DNA of 64,000 bases from an uncultured Haemophilus sp. Lineage in GTDB: Bacteria; Pseudomonadota; Gammaproteobacteria; Enterobacterales; Pasteurellaceae. The notes beneath the pieces were generated by a model. It made no database searches, was not told where the DNA came from, and saw only the letters and a list, made by a program, of their open reading frames with translations. A program made the translations under genes and the position numbers. The DNA lies in assembly GCA_905205995.1 (NCBI GenBank), contig CAJLFU010000002.1:1-64000 (forward strand). Reading direction: 5' to 3'. Positions 48,447 through 56,407 of this stretch are shown one piece after another; the stretch's first letter is position 1; each line of letters begins with the position of its first letter.

Positions 48447-49449
48447 ACATTCTAAATTGATGGGCTTATTGCTCATAGTCTTGGTCGCTAGCGCCCTGAT
48501 TTCGTTAGGAATCGGGCGTTATGCTTTATCCCTAGAGCAAATTTTGCAAATTTTAACGGCAAAATTGACCACACTTCCTATTGATCCAATCCATCAGCAG
48601 GTTATTTTCCAAGTTCGTTTACCGCGTATTTTATCTGCCCTTTGCGTGGGGGCCGGATTAGCCTTAAGTGGCGCCGCATTACAGGGCATTTTTCGTAATC
48701 CGTTAGTGGATCCGCATATTATTGGCGTTACCTCAGGTTCAGCATTTGGTGGCACGTTGGCCATTTTTTTTAGTTTGAGTCTGTATGGCTTATTTGCCAG
48801 TACGATTTTTTTCGGTTTAAGTACATTAGTGCTCGTTTTTTTGTTTAGCTTAAAGTTTGGCCGAAGAAGTTTACTGATGTTGATTTTAATTGGGATGATT
48901 TTAAGTGGGCTGTTTTCTGCATTGGTGAGCTTATTGCAGTATGTTTCCGACACCGAAGAAAAATTACCGAGTATCGTATTTTGGTTGATGGGCAGTTTCG
49001 CCACGGCTAATACGGAAAAATGGCTATTTTTCTTAGTACCTTTTGTGTGTTGTTCTACCTTATTGCTGAAACTGAGTTGGCGCTTGAATTTACTTTCTTT
49101 AGAGGATAAAGAGGCAAAAGCGTTAGGGGTGAAAGTCGGACGATTACGCTAGTTGGTTATTGCTCTTAGTGGAACGTTGGTCGCTTGCCAAGTGGCGATT
49201 AGCGGAAGTATCGGCTGGGTTGGCTTGATCATTCCCCATATTAGTCGCATGTTGGTTGGAGCAAGCCACCAACGTTTACTACCTTGTACAATGTTAGTTG
49301 GTGCTATTTATATGCTGTGGGTGGACAATGCCGCCCGTGCCTTAACTGATAATGAAATTCCAATCAGTATTTTAACCGCACTTATTGGTGCACCTCTGTT
49401 TGGTATATTAGTTTATCGTTTAAAACGAAATGGAGCGATGCGTGACTGA
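48436..49449 (+). pseudogene. molB: MolB permease interrupted by one in-frame TAG
   Basis: Read straight through, this is a BtuC-type permease of about 337 codons: RLPRILSALCVGAGLALSGA and GIFRNPLVDPHIIGVTSGSA in the first half and IGWVGLIIPHISRMLVGAS in the second. A TAG at 49150-49152 stops it after residue 238, and the frame continues at once as LVIALSGTLVACQVAISG. A CAG-to-TAG change would explain it. The lost part contains the helices and the cytoplasmic loop that contact MolC. If the stop is real, MolABC transport is inactive unless suppressed. The start overlaps molA by 11 bases and the end overlaps molC by 20. Confidence 0.87.
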
Positions 49450-50218
49450 TTTGATTAAAGTAAACGATCTTGCATTTGCCTATGAAAAAAACAATCGGCT
49501 TTTTCAACATCTCAATTTCAATTTACAAGCTGGCGAGATTCTTGCCATCTTAGGGCAAAATGGTTGTGGTAAAAGTACGTTGTTAGATTTACTGCTTGGT
49601 ATTCATCCTCCTCTACAAGGTAATATTCAGCTGAATGACTCAATTGGTTTTGTCCCGCAATTTTTCAGTGCACCTTTTGCCTATTCGGTATTGGATATTG
49701 TACTTATGGGGCATTCTAACCATATTGCGACCTTTAGCAAACCTAAGCCAAAAGATATTGAAGTTGCATTACAGGCACTAACAGACTTGGGATTACAGCA
49801 TTTAGCGGAACAAGATTTTGCTTCACTTTCAGGAGGGCAGCGCCAGTTGATCTTGATTGCTCGTGCCATTGCGTCCGAATGTCGTTTAATGCTGTTGGAT
49901 GAACCAACTTCAGCACTTGATTTAGCCAATCAGGATGTGGTGTTATCACTTTTAAGACAATTAACGAAAAAGCACGGATTGGGAATTATTTTCACCACAC
50001 ATCAACCTAACCATGCACAAGCGATTACGGATAAAACACTTTTGATAAATCGAGATTTTATTCGCTTTGGACAAACAGATGAGATATTAACTTCTGAAAA
50101 TCTGACCGCACTTTTTCATTTACCCATGATTGTTGAACAATCGCAATATCAACAGCAACAGTTTAGCCATTTCGTGCCGGTTTATGAGGTGTTATTAGAA
50201 GGAAAGAGAGATGAATAA
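49430..50218 (+). CDS. molC: Molybdate/tungstate ABC ATPase MolC
   Basis: This 262-residue ATPase closely follows the H. influenzae MolC (HI1470) pattern: Walker A GQNGCGKST near residue 43, a Q-loop in VPQFFSAPFAYSVLDIVLMG, signature SLSGGQRQLILIARAI, Walker B LMLLDEPTSALD and the switch His in FTTHQPNH. The frame opens at 49430 inside the molB tail; ATG or GTG codons there (49430, 49440) are close alternatives. Its gene is intact although molB is not. Confidence 0.9.
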   Translation: MERCVTDLIKVNDLAFAYEKNNRLFQHLNFNLQAGEILAILGQNGCGKSTLLDLLLGIHPPLQGNIQLNDSIGFVPQFFSAPFAYSVLDIVLMGHSNHIATFSKPKPKDIEVALQALTDLGLQHLAEQDFASLSGGQRQLILIARAIASECRLMLLDEPTSALDLANQDVVLSLLRQLTKKHGLGIIFTTHQPNHAQAITDKTLLINRDFIRFGQTDEILTSENLTALFHLPMIVEQSQYQQQQFSHFVPVYEVLLEGKRDE

Positions 50219-50927
50219 ACTCACTATTTATAGCGCTGGAAGCTTTCGATATGCCTTATTGGAGATTACTGGTGCATTTAAGCAATGTAATGAAGTAGAA
50301 ATTGAATGCATATTCGGTCCCGCTGGTTTGTTGAAAACGCGCATAATAGAAGGGGAGTTAGCTGATGTTTTTATTAGTGCGAATTCAGAAAATGTATCGG
50401 CATTAGGGAGTCGAGTTTTTCAGCAGCAGGTGCTCACTTATAACCAACTTATGCTGACAACAAAAAATAAGTCAGAATTTCAGCGAGATATCCTTGAGTT
50501 ACTTTTCGATGAACAATATCGGTTAGCTACGTCAACGCCGGTTTGCGATCCTTGTGGTGATTATACTTGGCAGCTTTTTGACCTCATTGAAAAAGATTAT
50601 CCAGAACAAGGTAAAAGGTTAAAATCGAAGGCATTGAAATTGGTTGGAGGAACAGAAAATCAAGTTGTCATACCGTCGGGGGAAATGGCTTCGTATTATC
50701 TCTTAAAAAACGATTATGCGGATATGATGTTGGGCTATGCGCATTACCAAACAAAATTAGAAAATGCGGGGATGCTTTGTCATACATTACCATCCGAATA
50801 TGATATTCACGCAGAGTATGTCCTCGCTATGCTGAATGATACCGAATTGACGCAACGATTTTATCAATTTTTATTGAGCAAGCATGCACAAGAGATTATT
50901 CGTAAGAATGGATTTAAAAATGATTAA
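50211..50927 (+). CDS. ModA-like substrate-binding protein without signal peptide
   Basis: This 238-residue protein has the type II oxyanion-binding fold pattern of ModA/TupA: LTIYSAGSFRYALLEITGAF at the N-terminus, FGPAGLLKTRIIEGELADVF (cf. the ModA FxxSG...I..GAPADVF stretch) and a C-terminal FLLSKHAQEIIRKNGF. It starts directly with strand one and has no signal peptide or upstream in-frame extension, so it is predicted cytoplasmic. It overlaps molC by eight bases, so it belongs to the molABC operon. It may be a cytosolic oxyanion buffer or sensor, or a domesticated binding protein. Confidence 0.75.
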   Translation: MNKLTIYSAGSFRYALLEITGAFKQCNEVEIECIFGPAGLLKTRIIEGELADVFISANSENVSALGSRVFQQQVLTYNQLMLTTKNKSEFQRDILELLFDEQYRLATSTPVCDPCGDYTWQLFDLIEKDYPEQGKRLKSKALKLVGGTENQVVIPSGEMASYYLLKNDYADMMLGYAHYQTKLENAGMLCHTLPSEYDIHAEYVLAMLNDTELTQRFYQFLLSKHAQEIIRKNGFKND

Positions 50928-50956
50928 ACATTTAGGGGGAACAGCGTAATAATTCC

Positions 50957-50985
50957 TTGCTTTTATTGGCTTCAATCGTTAAAAT
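50957..50985 (+). promoter_or_regulatory. rpsO promoter
   Basis: -35 TTGCTT (50957-50962) and -10 TAAAAT (50980-50985) are 17 bases apart. They leave a leader of about 68 bases before the rpsO ATG with AGGAG at the ribosome site. E. coli S15 represses its own mRNA through such a leader; whether this one folds the same way is not evident. Confidence 0.6.
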
Positions 50986-51059
50986 TCAGGCTCCTTGTCA
51001 TCGCTGAGTTAGAGATCGGCGAATGATGTATTAATAACACTACCTTTTAGGAGTAAAAA

Positions 51060-51329
51060 ATGTCTCTAAGTACTGAAAAAAAAGCAGCAATCGTTGCTGA
51101 ATTTGGTCGCGATGCGAAAGATACTGGTTCTTCTGAAGTTCAAATCGCATTATTAACTGCACAAATCAACCACTTACAAGCTCACTTTGCTGAGCACAAA
51201 AAAGACCACCATGGTCGTCGTGGTTTATTACGTATGGTTTCTCGTCGTCGTAAACTTTTAGACTACTTAAAACGTACTGATCTTGCTTTATACCAAAGCA
51301 CTATCGCTCGTTTAGGTTTACGTCGCTAA
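51060..51329 (+). CDS. rpsO: 30S ribosomal protein S15
   Basis: S15 binds 16S rRNA in the platform of the small subunit and bridges to the 50S. The 89-residue sequence has the family signature [20 protein letters not shown] and [35 protein letters not shown] precedes the ATG. pnp, the usual E. coli neighbour, is not adjacent. Confidence 0.98.
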   Translation: MSLSTEKKAAIVAEFGRDAKDTGSSEVQIALLTAQINHLQAHFAEHKKDHHGRRGLLRMVSRRRKLLDYLKRTDLALYQSTIARLGLRR

Positions 51330-51351
51330 TTTTTATTACGATAGTAAAAAT

Positions 51352-51382
51352 AAAAGCCTTCGGATTGCCGAGGGCTTTTTTA
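51352..51382 (+). terminator. rpsO terminator
   Basis: AAAGCCTTCGG (51353-51363) pairs with CCGAGGGCTTT through one G-T wobble, with a short loop, and is followed by a T-run. Confidence 0.88.
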
Positions 51383-51404
51383 TTTTCTGCATATTAGAAA
51401 AATA

Positions 51405-51427
51405 AAAAACGGCCAAAAATTTGACCG
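51405..51427 (-). terminator. prlC terminator
   Basis: On the minus strand CGGTCAAA pairs with TTTGGCCG (51427-51420 and 51417-51410) and is followed by TTTTTTATTTTT, 15 bases after the prlC stop. Confidence 0.7.
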
Positions 51428-51441
51428 CTCTTTTTTAGTTA

Positions 51442-53481
51442 TTAGTTCGCAATGCCTTTATGACGAAGCAATGCGTCTAATTGAGGTTCACGTCCACGGA
51501 AGCGTTTGAATAATACCATTGGTTCTTCAGAGCCGCCGCGAGTGAGAATTTCATCTAAGAAGGATTTACCGGTAACTGGATTGAAAATTCCTTCTTCTTC
51601 AAAGCGAGAGAAAGCATCTGCAGATAGCACTTCAGCCCATAAATAGCTGTAATAACCGGCCGCATAACCGCCCGCAAAGATATGGCTAAAGCTATGTGGC
51701 GCTCTTGCCCATTCAACACCTTTAATCACAGCAACTTTATCTTTCACTGCTTTTAAGGTATCAAGCACTTGATTAGCTTTACCCACTTCAAAAGTATGAT
51801 GAAGAGTAAAATCAAACAAGCCAAATTCAAGCTGACGTAACACAAACATTGCCGCTTGATAGTTTTTCGCTTTCAGAAGTTGATTTAATTTTTCTTCTGG
51901 CAATGGTTCGTGCTTTTCAAAGTGACCCGAAATAAAATCAAGCGCTTCTTTTTCCCAACACCAGTTTTCCATAAATTGACTTGGTAGTTCAACCGCATCC
52001 CAAGGTACACCATTGATACCTGCAACATCTGGCACATCAACTTTGGTGAGCATATGGTGAATACCGTGGCCAAATTCATGGAAGAGAGTGGTGACTTCAT
52101 CATGGGTGAATAGCGCAGGTTTATCACCAATAGGCGCGTTGAAGTTACACGTTAAATAGGCAACCGGTTTTTGAATTGAACCGTCGGCATTGCGTTTTCT
52201 GCCGATACAATCATCCATCCATGCGCCGCCACGTTTATTTTCGCGTGCATAAAGATCGAGATAGAAACTGCCTCGTACTTCATCGGTTTCATCAATTAAA
52301 TCAAAGAAACGCACATCTTTATGCCAAGTATCTACGCCAAAACGTTCAACTGCACGAATATTAAAAATACGTTTAATTAATTCAAATAAGCCCGAAATAA
52401 CGCGATCCTCAGGGAAGTAAGGTCGAAGTTCTTCATCATTGATCGCATATAAATGTTGTTTTTGTTTTTCGGAATAGAAACTGATATCCCAAGGGGCGAG
52501 TTCTGTAACGCCAAATTCTTTTTCACAATAAGCTTTGAGTTCAGCTAATTCTTTCTCACCTTGTGCTTTTGAACGATCTGCAAGGTTATTTAAGAAATCT
52601 AACACTTGTTGTGGATTTTCAGCCATTTTAGTGGCAAGTGAACGTTCAGTGTACGTATTGAAACCTAGCAATTTAGCTAATTCCACGCGTAATGTCATGA
52701 TTTCTTCAATGATCGCCGTATTATCCCATTTACCAGCATTTGGACCTTGATCAGAAGCGCGAGTCGCATAAGCTCGATACATTTCTTCGCGTAATGCTGC
52801 ATTTTCACAATAGGTCATGATTGGCAAATAACTTGGGATTTCTAACGTAAAGCGATAGCCTTTTAAGCCTTTACTTTCGGCGGATTGTTTTGCCGCAAGT
52901 AATGCGGATTCAGGAAGACCTGCTAATTCACTTTCATCTTCAATGACTTTTTCCCAGCCCATGGTGGCATCGAGTACATTATTGCTAAATTGTGAGCTTA
53001 ATTCAGATAAGCGAGCAACAATCTCACCATAACGTTTTTGTTTTTCTTCGGATAAACCGATACCTGAAAGTTCAAAATCACGTAATGCATTTTCAATGGC
53101 TTTCTTTTGTGCAACGGAATAAGTTGCAAACTCAGGGCTATTTTTTAAGGCTAAATAGGCATTGTATAACCCTTCGTGTTGGCCTACCCAAGTACTGTAT
53201 TCAGAGAGTAGTGGTAAGCAAGCTTGGTACGCATCACGTAATTCAGGGCTGTTTTTAACTGAATTTAAATGGGAGATCGGTGACCAAGCACGACTTAAGT
53301 GTTCGCCTGCTTCAGAAAGTGGTTCAATAAAGTTTTCCCAAGTAAAGTGCGGTTGTTTTAGAACTTGTTCAATGGCTTGACGATTTTCTTCGATGAGTTT
53401 TTGGATTGCTGGTTGAATATGTTCCGGTTTAATTTGAGAAAACGGAGGTAAGCCTTCAATATGAAGTAATGGATTAGACAT
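51442..53481 (-). CDS. prlC: Oligopeptidase A
   Basis: This cytosolic M3 zinc metallopeptidase degrades oligopeptides, including cleaved signal peptides. The 679-residue protein shows the HExxH site in TLFHEFGHGIHHML (near residue 470) with the third ligand glutamate in VELPSQFMENW downstream. It ends in the family C-terminus FLDEILTRGGSEEPMVLFKRFRGREP. Its start, MSNPLLHIEGLPPFSQIKPEHI, is standard and AAGGAATAT lies upstream. Confidence 0.96.
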   Translation of the reverse strand: MSNPLLHIEGLPPFSQIKPEHIQPAIQKLIEENRQAIEQVLKQPHFTWENFIEPLSEAGEHLSRAWSPISHLNSVKNSPELRDAYQACLPLLSEYSTWVGQHEGLYNAYLALKNSPEFATYSVAQKKAIENALRDFELSGIGLSEEKQKRYGEIVARLSELSSQFSNNVLDATMGWEKVIEDESELAGLPESALLAAKQSAESKGLKGYRFTLEIPSYLPIMTYCENAALREEMYRAYATRASDQGPNAGKWDNTAIIEEIMTLRVELAKLLGFNTYTERSLATKMAENPQQVLDFLNNLADRSKAQGEKELAELKAYCEKEFGVTELAPWDISFYSEKQKQHLYAINDEELRPYFPEDRVISGLFELIKRIFNIRAVERFGVDTWHKDVRFFDLIDETDEVRGSFYLDLYARENKRGGAWMDDCIGRKRNADGSIQKPVAYLTCNFNAPIGDKPALFTHDEVTTLFHEFGHGIHHMLTKVDVPDVAGINGVPWDAVELPSQFMENWCWEKEALDFISGHFEKHEPLPEEKLNQLLKAKNYQAAMFVLRQLEFGLFDFTLHHTFEVGKANQVLDTLKAVKDKVAVIKGVEWARAPHSFSHIFAGGYAAGYYSYLWAEVLSADAFSRFEEEGIFNPVTGKSFLDEILTRGGSEEPMVLFKRFRGREPQLDALLRHKGIAN

Positions 53482-53560
53482 AAATATTCCTTTTGCTAAT
53501 AGTTTCTTTAATAAATTGCGACAAATTCTATAATATCAAGGTTGAAAAATCTAAAAAATC

Positions 53561-53580
53561 AGTGATAATTGCGTATCACT
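53561..53580. repeat. Inverted repeat in the leader of the DUF454 gene
   Basis: AGTGATA (53561-53567) and TATCACT (53574-53580) with a six-base loop, followed by TTTTATTT and only then AGGG and the start codon at 53595. It could be an operator, a weak attenuator hairpin or chance. I do not recognise a regulator for it. Confidence 0.4.
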
Positions 53581-53594
53581 TTTATTTAGGGTTT

Positions 53595-54074
53595 ATGATG
53601 GACGGCGCTTCCTTTTTTTCTATTATCATTTTTTCTGGCATCATTGCTCTTGCGATCGTTATAGGTGTTATTTCACTTAAGTTTTTCCCAAAAACTTCTT
53701 TAACCAAGGCCATGTATGTTGTTCTTGGATGCATTTCTTTAATATTAGGTGTTATTGGTATTTTTTTACCTATTCTTCCGACTACACCTTTTTTACTGCT
53801 TACACTTTATTCTTTTGCGAAAGGTTCTTCTCGTTTAGAACAATGGTTTTTAGGGACGAAGCTTTATCAAAAGCACCTAAAATCCTTTAATGAACGTCGT
53901 GCATTGACGAAAAAAGCAAAAATTTCTATTCTAACGTTTTCAACCACAATGCTTTTAATTGGCTTTTATTTTACCCCAAGTGTTGTGGGTCGAACGATCA
54001 TTGCCATTTTAATTGCGGTAAAATATTGGTTCTTTTTCTTTTGGATTAAAACAGAAGACGTTGAAAATGGATAA
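53595..54074 (+). CDS. DUF454 family inner-membrane protein, YbaN-like
   Basis: From the ATG at 53595 (second ATG at 53598) the protein has 159 residues and four likely helices. The family core is LGCISLILGVIGIFLPILPTTPFLL followed by SFAKGSSRLEQWFLGTKLYQKHLKSF, with the invariant LPTTPF. The function of DUF454 proteins is unknown. AGG five bases upstream supports this start; the open frame extends back to 53493 without conserved sequence. Its stop overlaps the start of the next gene by eight bases. Confidence 0.85.
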   Translation: MMDGASFFSIIIFSGIIALAIVIGVISLKFFPKTSLTKAMYVVLGCISLILGVIGIFLPILPTTPFLLLTLYSFAKGSSRLEQWFLGTKLYQKHLKSFNERRALTKKAKISILTFSTTMLLIGFYFTPSVVGRTIIAILIAVKYWFFFFWIKTEDVENG

Positions 54075-55629
54075 TTCTTTCCTTACTTGGCTTAAAAGTG
54101 CGGTTATTTTCAGTGTCGTTTTTGGATTGAGTGGTTGTGATAAATTAAACAGCCAGAAATCGATAAACACAGAAACGGATGAGCAACCAACACAAAGCCA
54201 GTCTATCAAACAAGAGAATACTTCAAAACCGAATCGTACATTACTGACTCGAGCGTTTACTCATCCCCCTTCTTTTGAGCCTTGGTTTGTTCGTTATCCA
54301 GAACAAGAGGGCTTATTACGTGATTTGTATGAAGGTTTAACCGCTTATGATCCGGAAGGGAGAATCGTGCCGGGTATCGCAGAAAGTTGGCAAACCAAAG
54401 ACAATAAAACCTGGATCTTTACCTTGCGTGAAGGGCTTCGTTGGTCAAATGGTGATCCTTTAGTTGCCCAAGATGTCATGCTTTCTTGGCAAGCGTTATC
54501 CCAATCAAATAGTCCATTAAGATCTTATTTGGCTTATCTCAATCTAAAAAATGCGAAAGGCGTTTTAGAGAAAAATAAACCTTTTAAGAGTTTAGGAATT
54601 TATGCGGAAAACGACCGCACTTTACGCATTGAGCTCGATAAAGCAACCCCTTATTTACCGGAAATGTTGGCTCATATCAGTCTTGTGCCTCAATATCGCG
54701 ATCCTGATTCCCCGGTGACAAACGGGGCTTATATGATCGAAAGCGAAAGTGTGAAAAGCATACACTTAACTAAAAATCCCTATTATTGGCAGAAAAATAA
54801 TGTGGCTTTTGAGCGTGTAGAATATTTGCCTTTTATCGCCACTAAATTATCTGGCTTTGATGTGGTGCTTGATGTACCAGAAGTGCAAGCGGACCTTCAA
54901 CATTTCCCACAGCTTTGCAGTTATTTTTATGAATTTAATCTCAATGATCCTAAAGTTGCTAAGGTAGATGTGCGTAAGGCGATAGCGTCGTTGGTTTCTG
55001 TCACCAATATCGTGAATAATGAAATTCCAGCAGCAATTCCGAGTTCGTATTTTTTACCGAAAGCCATGTTAAATGGACTAGATTCAAGATGGGAACCTGT
55101 TGTAGCCGAGCAGTTATTAGCTCAAAATAAAATTGATGAAAGACATCCATTACATTTAAATGTGCTTTATGATGATGCGCCATTGCATGTGAATATCGCA
55201 CAGCGCTTAGTGGGGCAATTGACTCAATCAGATATGTTGCGCGTGGATGCCCAACCAGTCAATTGGCAAACATTACAAATGAAACGGCAAAAAGGTGATT
55301 TCCAAGTCATTCGTTCTGGCTGGTGTGCGGACTTTAATCATCCGATGGCATTTTTGGGCTTGTTCTATTCTAAAAGTCCGGATAACAAAAATGGCTATGC
55401 TAATGCGGAATATGACCAATTTTTTGAGCAAGCATTGAAAAGCTTAAATGAAAAAGAGCGGTCAGAAATTTACTTAAAATTAAGTGAGAAGATCCAACAG
55501 GAAAACCTTGCTTTACCGCTTTTCCAATACACCACGCCAGTTTATCTTTCTCCAACTATTATGGGGGCGAAGAAAAATCCAGTGGGCGTCATTTACAGTA
55601 AGGATCTATGGCGAAAAGTTGAAAGCTAA
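54067..55629 (+). CDS. OppA/DppA-like peptide-binding lipoprotein
   Basis: This extracytoplasmic solute-binding protein of family 5 (SBP_bac_5) has 520 residues. A lipoprotein signal ends in the lipobox LSGC (cysteine near residue 24), with Asp at position +2, the residue that in E. coli keeps lipoproteins in the inner membrane. The mature part contains LLRDLYEGLTAYDPEGRIVPG, ESWQTKDNKTWIFTLREGLRW and NGDPLVAQDVMLSW, typical of peptide binding. A weak HI0213-like relationship to OppA relatives is likely. No permease genes are nearby, so it may serve a distant Opp/Dpp/Sap permease. It is translationally coupled to the DUF454 gene. Confidence 0.85.
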   Translation: MDNSFLTWLKSAVIFSVVFGLSGCDKLNSQKSINTETDEQPTQSQSIKQENTSKPNRTLLTRAFTHPPSFEPWFVRYPEQEGLLRDLYEGLTAYDPEGRIVPGIAESWQTKDNKTWIFTLREGLRWSNGDPLVAQDVMLSWQALSQSNSPLRSYLAYLNLKNAKGVLEKNKPFKSLGIYAENDRTLRIELDKATPYLPEMLAHISLVPQYRDPDSPVTNGAYMIESESVKSIHLTKNPYYWQKNNVAFERVEYLPFIATKLSGFDVVLDVPEVQADLQHFPQLCSYFYEFNLNDPKVAKVDVRKAIASLVSVTNIVNNEIPAAIPSSYFLPKAMLNGLDSRWEPVVAEQLLAQNKIDERHPLHLNVLYDDAPLHVNIAQRLVGQLTQSDMLRVDAQPVNWQTLQMKRQKGDFQVIRSGWCADFNHPMAFLGLFYSKSPDNKNGYANAEYDQFFEQALKSLNEKERSEIYLKLSEKIQQENLALPLFQYTTPVYLSPTIMGAKKNPVGVIYSKDLWRKVES

Positions 55630-55640
55630 AGTTGATTAAG

Positions 55641-55673
55641 AAAGTTGTTCATAATGTGGTGAACAACTTTTTT
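55641..55673 (+). terminator. Terminator after the OppA-like gene
   Basis: AAAGTTGTTC (55641-55650) and GAACAACTTT (55661-55670) form a perfect 10-bp stem followed by further T. Confidence 0.88.
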
Positions 55674-55706
55674 ATTAAATTTTAATAAAAGTGCAAAGTA
55701 ACACTC

Positions 55707-55734
55707 TTTACTTTTTATTTTTATACGATACAAT
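55707..55734 (+). promoter_or_regulatory. Candidate promoter for merR-type gene and lplT-aas
   Basis: -35 TTTACT (55707-55712) and -10 TACAAT (55729-55734) with a 16-base spacer, 31 bases before the merR-type start. No extended spacer of 19 bases, the usual MerR target feature, is seen here. Confidence 0.4.
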
Positions 55735-55765
55735 ACACAACAAATCAACCTAGAGGGAAATCCTT

Positions 55766-56407
55766 ATGTTAAAAATGAATGATTTGGTTAAGCTTAGTCA
55801 GACACCAAAATCCACGGTGTTGTACTATGTAAAAGAAGGTTTGTTGCCAGAACCAGTAAAAGATAAACCGAATTTTCATCTCTATGATGAATATTGTGTA
55901 GAGTTGCTCAGTTTTATTAAATATCTACAAAGTAATTTCAATGCAACGATTTCACAAATTAAAGCACTTTTTGCTCATCCTCATTTTGATTGGAATAATC
56001 CTTATGAAAGCCTTATTGGATTATTAGACATCATCATGGGGGCAGAAAATGAAGTGTTCACTATTGAGCAATTATGTACAGAATTTCATCTTTCCGCTAA
56101 ACAAATCGAAGACATGGTAGCGGAAGGCTTATTGAATCCTCGTGAAGGCATTTTTACAGCCAAAGAACGTGATATTTTGGCGATCTTGGCTCGTTGTGAT
56201 GAAGCCGAAATGGATGTAGTGAAAGCTTATTTAGCTGCAGCAAAAATGTTAGCAGAAAAAGAGGTGAATGTGACTTTAGCGGCATTAGCCAATAGCGAAC
56301 AAAAAGATGAAAAATTAAAACACTTATTTGATTTATTGTTGGTGTTAAAACCTTATCTCTTGAATATGAAAACCTTTAATCTTTATCAAGCGGAGAGTGC
56401 GAAATGA
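55766..56407 (+). CDS. MerR-family transcriptional regulator
   Basis: This 213-residue protein starts with a MerR winged helix (MLKMNDLVKLSQTPKSTVLYYVKEGLLPEP, residues 1-30, then the YDEYCVELLSFIKYLQ wing and helix) and a C-terminal helical effector region of about 130 residues with no cysteine cluster like that of metal sensors. ATGA at 56404-56407 couples it to the downstream acyltransferase fusion, so it probably controls phospholipid repair in response to an unknown signal. Confidence 0.8.
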   Translation: MLKMNDLVKLSQTPKSTVLYYVKEGLLPEPVKDKPNFHLYDEYCVELLSFIKYLQSNFNATISQIKALFAHPHFDWNNPYESLIGLLDIIMGAENEVFTIEQLCTEFHLSAKQIEDMVAEGLLNPREGIFTAKERDILAILARCDEAEMDVVKAYLAAAKMLAEKEVNVTLAALANSEQKDEKLKHLFDLLLVLKPYLLNMKTFNLYQAESAK

